From Paenibacillus durus ATCC 35681 (lineage in GTDB: Bacteria; Bacillota; Bacilli; Paenibacillales; Paenibacillaceae): a stretch of DNA of 64,000 nt. Of this stretch, positions 51,203-58,588 are shown piece by piece. The DNA is taken from positions 5,270,001 to 5,334,000 of the forward strand of contig NZ_CP011114.1 in NCBI RefSeq assembly GCF_000993825.1, given 5' to 3'. The notes beneath the pieces were generated by a model. The model did no database searches and was not told the DNA's origin. It saw only the letters and a list, made by a program, of their open reading frames with translations. Position 1 is the first letter of the stretch, and every line of letters starts with the position of its first letter. The translations under genes and the position numbers were made by a program.

Positions 51203-52993
51203 ATGAAAAGCAGCATCCGTAACCGCTTATTGGTCATGCTTCTCGTATTTATTATCGTGCCCTATTTCATTTCGGTACTGGCCATCTATTTTCATACCAA
51301 AGAGAAGGTAGAGCAGCACGAATATCGGATCAGCGAGGTACAGCTTCAAAAGGGCAGTGAAGAGCTCGGGCAATACTTTCAGGATATGGTCAATTTGCCG
51401 TATATTTTATACCTTAATCCCGGTTTATTCCGGATATTCGAAAGAGGCTTCGATAAAGAAATTTACTCGAATCAGCTTGAAGTTGATAAATGGTTTCAAG
51501 CCTTTTATCTGATGCGCAGAGAAATTCATCAAGTTCGGTTTTTTATGGTAAAAGAGGGGGATTCTTTTACCGTTTACGATGCTAAGGTGAGTGCCCGTAT
51601 GAAGCGGCCTGATTTATCAGAAAGTCCTCCTATTCGGAACTTGATTAAATCCGACTCTAATTTTTTGATTGAACCACCGCATTTGATCCGGAATTATAAT
51701 GGTTCTGCTGTTATGCCAATGTCGGATCGGACGTTGGTGATGACGATACATCATAAAATCAAAAATATACTCTCCAACGAATTTTTAGGTGTCGTCACCA
51801 TGGATATCGACTTAAGCCGGTTTTCCACCATTTGCAGCCGTTTTCTGAAGGAAGGCGAATTGGTTATCCTTACGGATGAGAATGGGACCGTCGTATATTC
51901 AACCGATCAAACGCTGATGGGGAAACCTTGGAAAATCGATTCCGGATTGTCTTTAGCGAGTGGAAGATCAGGCGATATTACGATGTCCAAGCCGCTTCCG
52001 GGTGAGTTTGGGGAATGGCATTTGGTCAAGGTGACTTCAAGCGGCAACTTATACAGCGATGTACGGCAAACGGCATATATTAGCGCCTTTTTTGGTGTGG
52101 GTGTCGTGATTTTGGGGCTTATTATGATTCATTTTATTTCCAATAAGATCACTCGTCCTATTCAGTTGTTAAGTAAAAAGGTCCGAAAGATTGAAGGAGG
52201 GCATACGAATATTTGGTTTAATGATAGCGGCCGTGACGAAATCGGTCATTTGGAGAGGCACATCAAGGATATGATGGAACGAATCAACCTGTATATTGAT
52301 AGGGAATATCGGCTGGAACTCGAGAACAAAACGAACCAATACCGGGCGATTCAATCCCAAATCAACCCGCATTTTTTGCATAATGCTTTACAATCCATCG
52401 GTGCGGTTGCCCTTCGTTCCCAAACTCCGCAAATTTATCAATTGGTGACTTCTTTGTCGAAAATGATGCGGTATACGATCCGAATGGACAATTGGGCTTC
52501 GATTCGTAATGAAGTGGACTACGTGAAAGCATATTTGGATCTGCAAAAGGAACGATTTCGGGTGGAATTGCGCCATTCTATCTTGGTAGAAGAATCCATA
52601 ATGGACATGCCCGTCCCGGTCATGATCTTACAGCCTCTCGTTGAAAACTTCTTTAAGCATTGTTTTGAAGAAGGACATTATGGTTCGCATCTCAGCATTC
52701 GGGGATGGCTTCAAGAAGGGGTTGTGAAACTTGTTGTGGAAAATGATGGCCCAGGCTTGTCCCTCGAAGAGCTGAACGAATTAAGAAGGAAATTAAACGC
52801 AGTCGGCCATGACGCAGCATCACCTAATAACCGGATCGGTCTGAAAAATATACATGATCGTTTAATCTTGAACTACGGTTCTCGAGGAGGCCTGGAGGTG
52901 GATTCGAATCCCGGGGGAGGATTTACCGTCCTTATTACGATTCCAACCCAATCAAAGGAGGACGATAATCATGAAAGCTCTTCTTGTGGATGA
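51203..52993 (+). CDS. YesM-type sensor histidine kinase (cassette 2)
   Basis: 596 residues from the ATG at 51203; a GTG 11 codons upstream lies too close to a TATAAT box (51159-51164). Two membrane helices (about 11-30 and 288-310) flank a Cache-type sensor. The histidine motif is QINPHFLHNALQSIGAV, with H390 as the phospho-acceptor and FLHN replacing the usual FLYN. The N-box is QPLVENFFKHCFE and the G1 box ENDGPGLS. It overlaps the next regulator gene by 23 bp and is a second, diverged version of cassette 1 (39.4-44.0 kb). Confidence 0.92.
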   Translation: MKSSIRNRLLVMLLVFIIVPYFISVLAIYFHTKEKVEQHEYRISEVQLQKGSEELGQYFQDMVNLPYILYLNPGLFRIFERGFDKEIYSNQLEVDKWFQAFYLMRREIHQVRFFMVKEGDSFTVYDAKVSARMKRPDLSESPPIRNLIKSDSNFLIEPPHLIRNYNGSAVMPMSDRTLVMTIHHKIKNILSNEFLGVVTMDIDLSRFSTICSRFLKEGELVILTDENGTVVYSTDQTLMGKPWKIDSGLSLASGRSGDITMSKPLPGEFGEWHLVKVTSSGNLYSDVRQTAYISAFFGVGVVILGLIMIHFISNKITRPIQLLSKKVRKIEGGHTNIWFNDSGRDEIGHLERHIKDMMERINLYIDREYRLELENKTNQYRAIQSQINPHFLHNALQSIGAVALRSQTPQIYQLVTSLSKMMRYTIRMDNWASIRNEVDYVKAYLDLQKERFRVELRHSILVEESIMDMPVPVMILQPLVENFFKHCFEEGHYGSHLSIRGWLQEGVVKLVVENDGPGLSLEELNELRRKLNAVGHDAASPNNRIGLKNIHDRLILNYGSRGGLEVDSNPGGGFTVLITIPTQSKEDDNHESSSCG

Positions 52994-54122
52994 TGAGTTT
53001 AATGTGCGTGATGTGATTCGGTATCTGGGACATTGGGAGCAACTAGGCGTGACGGAAATATGGGAAGCTAACAACGGGGAAGAGGCCCAAACCATTATTA
53101 AAAGGGAGCGGCCCGAAATCATATTTGCCGATATCAAAATGCCCAAAGTCACCGGTATCCAGCTTTTGGAGTGGTTAAACCAGCAAGCCTACCCGGGAAA
53201 AGTGATTATTGTCTCGGGGTATGATGACTATTCTTATATGCGCAAAGCCATACAATACTCCAGCTTTGATTATTTATTGAAGCCCGTTGAAGCAGACGCC
53301 TTAAATACGGTCTTGGAGGGCGCCATATTGGCCTGGAACCGTGAGGAAGCCGAACGGCGAAGCGATTCCGTCGTTGCCCAAGAGGCCGAAAGGATGCACA
53401 GTAACCGATTAATTACGGCAGCCTGTGAAGGAGAGCCTTGGAATGGGGAGGACCTGGCGAGGTATCTTCCACAAGCCGATGCCTACGATCTTACCTTGCT
53501 GTATTTTTACCATACTCACAGCGCCGATACTTACATCAATCCGCTCGCTGAGGAGATGATGGCTCAGGAGTGGGGCAATGCGTTTGTTCTGCAAAACGGC
53601 GATTGTATAGGTCTTGTGATCAGCTCGCGCGGCAGCAAGCTCTCTATAGAGCAATGGATTTCAAACCACTTTGATATTCCGGTACGGCTGGTTAGCGGCG
53701 ACCCGTTGACATCCTTACACGATCTGCCAAATGCTTATCAATCGGCAAAAAAAGCGATGGAGCTGCAGAATTTCAGGACCATTCATCGTCTAAGCGATTT
53801 GGATGACGCACGGCGAATGAATGACATCGTCACCTATTTAGAGGAGCACTATACGGAGGAGCTTTCTTTAGACAAACTGGCCAATCGATTCTTCCTAAGC
53901 CGGGAGCATATCTGCCGTCGATTTAAACAAGAGCAGGGGATCAACCTATCCAATTATTTAATTCAATTAAGAATTGAACAAGCCAAACGATGGCTAAGTC
54001 AAACAGAGGAAAGAATTTACTCGATTGCGGTGAACCTCGGGTATCAGAATGAAAAGTATTTTTCAAAATTATTCAAGAAAGAAGTGGGTATGACGCCGGC
54101 CAGGTACCGCAGCCTTCACTGA
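52971..54122 (+). CDS. YesN-type AraC-family response regulator (cassette 2)
   Basis: 383 residues, shorter than the cassette 1 regulator because the middle region is reduced. D9/D10 and phospho-acceptor D54 in IIFADIKMPKVTG form the receiver. The C-terminal AraC domain shows LSLDKLANRFFLSREHICRR and RIYSIAVNLGYQNEKYFSKL. It partners the overlapping YesM kinase. Likely targets are the lipoprotein gene 40 bp downstream and the GH31 pair beyond. Confidence 0.93.
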   Translation: MKALLVDDEFNVRDVIRYLGHWEQLGVTEIWEANNGEEAQTIIKRERPEIIFADIKMPKVTGIQLLEWLNQQAYPGKVIIVSGYDDYSYMRKAIQYSSFDYLLKPVEADALNTVLEGAILAWNREEAERRSDSVVAQEAERMHSNRLITAACEGEPWNGEDLARYLPQADAYDLTLLYFYHTHSADTYINPLAEEMMAQEWGNAFVLQNGDCIGLVISSRGSKLSIEQWISNHFDIPVRLVSGDPLTSLHDLPNAYQSAKKAMELQNFRTIHRLSDLDDARRMNDIVTYLEEHYTEELSLDKLANRFFLSREHICRRFKQEQGINLSNYLIQLRIEQAKRWLSQTEERIYSIAVNLGYQNEKYFSKLFKKEVGMTPARYRSLH

Positions 54123-54153
54123 AACCAAAATAAAAGGAAAGGAGGGGAGATAT

Positions 54154-55437
54154 CTGAAAAAAGCTATGAAAATAATGTTGACGGGGGTACTGTTCGTATC
54201 GCTTGTGGCGTGCGGGGAAAAGAATGAGGAAGGGCAAACCCATCAAAAAAAAGCACCGGATCATAAGATCGTTTTGAGCGTATTAAATCCGAAGGTGGAG
54301 ATTGCCACCCAGTTTGAGCAGCTGGTCAAAGAATACGAGAAGGAGCACCCGGAAGTGGATATTCAAATTCGGACGGTCGGCGGGGGCGCTGATGACCGTG
54401 CGATGCTGATGACCCAGTTTGCTGCCGGGAAAGGTCCGGATATTTATACAAACGGCGGATATGAGGAAGCCAAGCTGTGGAAATCGTACCTGGAGGATTT
54501 ATCCGATCAGCCTTGGACCCGATATGCGTATGATTACGCGTTGAAACCGATAACAATGGACGGCAAAATCTACGGAATGCCGATTAATGTGGAGGGCTAC
54601 GGTTTTATTTACAATAAGGATTTGTTTGCGAAAGCGGGAATTACGGCAACACCGACGACACTGAGCGAATTGACGAAGGTTTCGGAAAAGCTCAGCGTCA
54701 AGAATATTACTCCTTTCTCGAACGGATACGCGGAAAAATGGATCCTTGGTGTAATTTTGTTGAACACCGGATTTGCGCACCAGAGCAACCCGGACGCCTT
54801 TATTAAGGAATTGACGGACGGAAGGCAAAAATTCGAAGGAAACAAACCATTTGAAGGGCTGCTCCAACTGCTGGATCTAACCGTACAATACGGCAACAAG
54901 AATTCGCTGACCACAGATTACAATACGGCAGTCACCAGCTTTGCAACGGGTAAAACAGCAATGATCCTGCAAGGAAACTGGATCCAGCCGATGCTGGATA
55001 AAATCTCACCGGACATGAACATTGGATTTTTCCCAATCCCGGTCAGCGATGAAGCGGCGAAAAATGATGCGCTTGCGATCGGCATTCCCAACAATTGGGC
55101 CGTGAACAAACAAACAACCGCCAAGAAGAAAGCGGAGGCCAAGAAGTTCTTAAACTGGATGGTTTCTTCGAAACAAGGCCAAACATTTATGACCGAGCAG
55201 CTTAAATTCATTCCCGCATTTTCTAATATCGAATGCAAAAACTCCGGTCCGCTTGCTGATGACATTATGAAATATATAAAAAAAGGCAAAACATTATCCT
55301 GGAACTGGTACAAATATCCTGCGGGAGTGAGCGATGAGTTTGGGCCTGCCATGCAAGCTTATATTAATAAACAAATGAACAGGGATCAACTTCTGCAGGA
55401 ATTCCAAAAATCATGGAACAGATATTCGGAAAAATAG
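54154..55437 (+). CDS. Extracellular solute-binding lipoprotein (cassette 2)
   Basis: 427 residues if translation starts at the CTG at 54154. AAGGAGGGG (54139-54147) is 8 nt from that codon but 20 nt from the first ATG at 54166. The longer start also gives a better signal sequence (basic MKKAMK). The lipobox SLVAC puts the lipid anchor at C20. It is an ABC-type sugar-binding protein of cluster B, with GPDIYTNGGYEEAKLWKSYL and MPINVEGYGFIYNKDLFAKA. As in cassette 1, no permease is adjacent, and a glycoside hydrolase gene follows. Confidence 0.85.
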   Translation: MKKAMKIMLTGVLFVSLVACGEKNEEGQTHQKKAPDHKIVLSVLNPKVEIATQFEQLVKEYEKEHPEVDIQIRTVGGGADDRAMLMTQFAAGKGPDIYTNGGYEEAKLWKSYLEDLSDQPWTRYAYDYALKPITMDGKIYGMPINVEGYGFIYNKDLFAKAGITATPTTLSELTKVSEKLSVKNITPFSNGYAEKWILGVILLNTGFAHQSNPDAFIKELTDGRQKFEGNKPFEGLLQLLDLTVQYGNKNSLTTDYNTAVTSFATGKTAMILQGNWIQPMLDKISPDMNIGFFPIPVSDEAAKNDALAIGIPNNWAVNKQTTAKKKAEAKKFLNWMVSSKQGQTFMTEQLKFIPAFSNIECKNSGPLADDIMKYIKKGKTLSWNWYKYPAGVSDEFGPAMQAYINKQMNRDQLLQEFQKSWNRYSEK

Positions 55438-55440
55438 GTT

Positions 55441-55853
55441 GAAATGGGCTAAGAATCCATCATATTCTTAAGCCTTTTTTTATTTTCTTTTTAATTTTTA
55501 CCTGTTAATTAATACCATATTATGATTGAAGCTGGATTTCCTTATTTAAGACCTATATTTATATTGATACAGCTTCGCTTGCTCATATGCAGATTAAAAT
55601 CCTTGATTCGCATTCATATTGGCCCTCCTGCCGCTTGGTTTGTGACGTCCACTCAGGGGGCAATATCAATCTAGATACGTCCCGCCGCTCCTGTGCAGGG
55701 CGCTTAAGATTTGAGTCCTTGTCGCTATTGCTGCACACTGCCCCGTTAACCTAACATGGAACATGAAATCGGAGTCCATTTGGGCTTTTAACAGAGAGGA
55801 GGGAACATTAGCAGAGGGCAAGATGAATTCATCGACAAGGAGAGAGAAACCGA
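55441..55853. other. Intergenic region before the GH31 pair
   Basis: 413 bp. A terminator occupies 55447-55484. From 55600 to 55760 composition shifts to GC-rich sequence unlike its AT-rich surroundings, possibly a remnant of inserted DNA; no frame or repeat match in this window explains it. I found no convincing cre box here. Confidence 0.5.
55447..55484 (+). terminator. Terminator of cassette 2
   Basis: Stem GGCTAAGAAT / ATTCTTAAGCC with a 7-nt loop and one bulge, followed by TTTTTTTA. Confidence 0.75.
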
Positions 55854-58484
55854 ATGAAACGAAAAAAAACGAAGAAGAAAGCTATACCATTGCTGCTCGC
55901 AACTGCTGTTCTATTTTCAGGAAATGCCGTTTCACAGTTCTATCTCGCTCAACCTGTATTTGCGGATGATTTAGTTTTCCCGGTAGAAGCATTTAGACCG
56001 ACCGATGACAGACCTCTTGATAAAAACCATTTGCAGCAGCCAATGACGGTTCAAAGCTTTGAGCAATTGGACAATGGCGTAAAGCTTAATTTAGGCGCGC
56101 AAGAGGCTTACATACGGATGCTTACATCCGATATGGCCAAAGTGTCGCTCTTGAACAAAGGCGACAAAGAATATACCTCTGTGGGGATCGCCAAAACGGA
56201 TTGGTCCGCTCCTAAATTCAAAGTGAAGGAAGATGACAAGAGAATTGTCATTACAACCGACAGCTTGACCGTGGACATCAAGAAAAGCCCGTTTGGAATC
56301 AAATATATGGATAAAGACGGAAACGTCATTAACGAGGATGGGGAGCAAGGGATCGGTTACGAAAACGGGAAGCCTTACGTGTTCAAAAAGACCGATAACA
56401 ACGAGAATTTCTACGGGCTGGGCGAAAAAACCGACGGTTTGAACAAACGCGGCAAGGAAGAAGGCATCTGGCATCAGGACCCGTTCCCGTATGAGTCGAA
56501 ATACATTTACCAATCCGTTCCGTTCTTTATCGGGTTGAAAGACAAAAAGGCGTACGGCATTTTATTCGACAATACGTACCGCACTTATTATAACTTTGCG
56601 AAGGAAAGTGACGATTACTATTACTTCTACGCCGATGGCGGCAAACTGACCTATTACTTTTTCAATGGACCTCAGATCAAAGATGTCGTTGACCGTTATA
56701 CCGATTTGACCGGCAAAATCCCGCTGCCGCCTGAATGGTCTTTGGGCTTCCATCAATCAAGCTGGGCTTATTCCCAAAATGACATGGAGGAAGTAGCCGC
56801 AGGGTATCGCGAAAAGAAAATTCCGGCAGATGGATTGTTTTTTGACATCGAATATATGGACGACTATAAAGCCTTTACGTGGGGTAAGAAAGTTCCCGAC
56901 CCTGCAGGACTGGGCAAGCGTATGGAAGAGCAGGGTTTCCATCAAGTTAATATTTTCGATCCGGCGATCAGGGCCTTGCCGGGCTACAGCGTTTATGATG
57001 AAGGGACCGCGAAGGATCTCTGGGTTAAAAACCCCGATGGAACCAACTTCCTTGGCAAGCTTTGGCCATGGAATCCGTCGGCCCCGCCTTCTTCCGTTTA
57101 TCCGAATTTCCTGAAAAAGGAAACCCGCGACTGGTGGTCGATGCAGTACAAGCCGTTCTTTGACACAGGCATAGACGGTATTTGGAACGACGTGAACGAA
57201 CCGGTCAGTTTTATAGCCAAAGACCACTGGACGCTGCCGCTGGATGCTGTGCATGAGGATGATAACGGAGTCAAACATGCTCATGAAGAGGTCCATAACA
57301 TTTATGCGCATTTGGAGGAAGAAGCGTCTTACAACGCATTCAAAAAACTCAAACCGAACGTCCGTCCGTTTGTGTTGACGCGTGCCGGATATACGGGAAC
57401 GCAGCGTTACGCCGCAACCTGGACTGGCGATAACCACAGCACTTGGGAGCATCTCAGAATGTCGATTCCTATGAATGCCAATGTTGGATTGGCTGGTCAC
57501 CCGTTTGTCGGCAATGACATCGGCGGATTCACCAAAAATAAACAATTGGGCGAAATATGCACGCCGGAATTATTTGCACGCTGGCTTGAGCTTGGCGCCT
57601 TCCTGCCGTTCTCTCGGGACCACTACAATAATGACGGTGACAGCCCGTCGGTTAAGCAAAACATTAATAGACAAGAACCGTGGCAATTCGGCAAGGACGT
57701 TGAGGATATTAGCCGCAAGTACATTTCCATGCGCTATGAATTGATGCCGTACCTGCAAAACGCGTTCAAGCAAGCGCACGAAACCGGAAATCTGATTCAG
57801 CAGCCGCTTGTATTCCAGTTCCAGGATGACCCGAACACCTATAACAACGAAGACCAATTCATGTTCGGCGATTCTCTGATGATTGCACCGGTTGTGGAGA
57901 AGGGCGCAACGTCCCGCAGCGTGTATTTGCCAACGGGCGTAAAATGGATCGACTACTGGACCGGCGAAGAGTTTGAGGGCGGCCAAACGATCACAAAACA
58001 AGCCGATCTCGGAACGCTTCCGATCTACGTGAAGCAAAACTCGATTATCCCGCGCCGCGAAGTCCAGCAGTATGCCGGCGAGAAAAAGCTGACGAATCTG
58101 ATTCTCGATACTTATCTTAACGGCAATGCTTCCTACAGCTACTATCAGGATGATGCGACTACGGAGGATTACACGAGAGGCGAATTCAACGTAACCGATT
58201 TCCATGTGGACAACAAAGGAAACCACGTCGAATTTGATCAGGACAAAAAAGTTCAGAGTTACGCATCCGACATTCAGTCCTACACGCTGAAGCTTCATAA
58301 CGCTGTAGAACCGAAGAAAGTACAAGCCGCAGAAAACAAATACGCAAAAGCAAGCAGCGTCGAAGACCTGAACAAGCAGGAAAGAGCTTACTTCTTCGAT
58401 GCGAATGAAAACGTGCTGTATGTCAAAATCCCGGTAAACGAGGATCACAAAGTGAAGATTCAAGCGGATTCCAAAGGCAACTAA
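55854..58484 (+). CDS. Secreted GH31 enzyme, paralogue 2 (diverged active site)
   Basis: 876 residues with a signal peptide (about 1-38); AAGGAGAGAG precedes the ATG. Nucleophile D446 (GIWNDVNEPVSF) and acid/base D589 (FSRDHYNND) are kept, so it should be active. The minus-one subsite loop reads DIEYMDDYKAFTW rather than DIDYMDGYRVFTW, and SSWAY replaces SKWGY. A longer loop after the acid/base (to QEPW) also differs from both paralogues. Specificity is therefore probably changed, for example towards another linkage or towards transglycosylation. Its C-terminal third is nearly the same as in the next gene, indicating a tandem duplication. Confidence 0.92.
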   Translation: MKRKKTKKKAIPLLLATAVLFSGNAVSQFYLAQPVFADDLVFPVEAFRPTDDRPLDKNHLQQPMTVQSFEQLDNGVKLNLGAQEAYIRMLTSDMAKVSLLNKGDKEYTSVGIAKTDWSAPKFKVKEDDKRIVITTDSLTVDIKKSPFGIKYMDKDGNVINEDGEQGIGYENGKPYVFKKTDNNENFYGLGEKTDGLNKRGKEEGIWHQDPFPYESKYIYQSVPFFIGLKDKKAYGILFDNTYRTYYNFAKESDDYYYFYADGGKLTYYFFNGPQIKDVVDRYTDLTGKIPLPPEWSLGFHQSSWAYSQNDMEEVAAGYREKKIPADGLFFDIEYMDDYKAFTWGKKVPDPAGLGKRMEEQGFHQVNIFDPAIRALPGYSVYDEGTAKDLWVKNPDGTNFLGKLWPWNPSAPPSSVYPNFLKKETRDWWSMQYKPFFDTGIDGIWNDVNEPVSFIAKDHWTLPLDAVHEDDNGVKHAHEEVHNIYAHLEEEASYNAFKKLKPNVRPFVLTRAGYTGTQRYAATWTGDNHSTWEHLRMSIPMNANVGLAGHPFVGNDIGGFTKNKQLGEICTPELFARWLELGAFLPFSRDHYNNDGDSPSVKQNINRQEPWQFGKDVEDISRKYISMRYELMPYLQNAFKQAHETGNLIQQPLVFQFQDDPNTYNNEDQFMFGDSLMIAPVVEKGATSRSVYLPTGVKWIDYWTGEEFEGGQTITKQADLGTLPIYVKQNSIIPRREVQQYAGEKKLTNLILDTYLNGNASYSYYQDDATTEDYTRGEFNVTDFHVDNKGNHVEFDQDKKVQSYASDIQSYTLKLHNAVEPKKVQAAENKYAKASSVEDLNKQERAYFFDANENVLYVKIPVNEDHKVKIQADSKGN

Positions 58485-58516
58485 TAGAGTTGCAGGCAAG
58501 GCGAACTACCGAAATA

Positions 58517-58552
58517 CGGGTTGGAGAGTTCTCATCTCCAACCTGTTTTTCA
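58517..58552 (+). terminator. Terminator between the tandem GH31 genes
   Basis: Stem CGGGTTGGAGA / TCTCCAACCTG with a 7-nt loop, followed by TTTTT. A related CGGGTTGGAG hairpin follows the next gene, consistent with duplication of gene plus terminator. Confidence 0.85.
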
Positions 58553-58588
58553 AGTATACGATCAGTTTCTTACTAGGAGTGAAACCAA

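Noticed and set aside
55600..55760. Possible transposase remnant before the GH31 pair
   Set aside because: Composition is unusual, but neither strand gives a recognisable transposase motif or terminal repeat, so it is only noted as an intergenic oddity.
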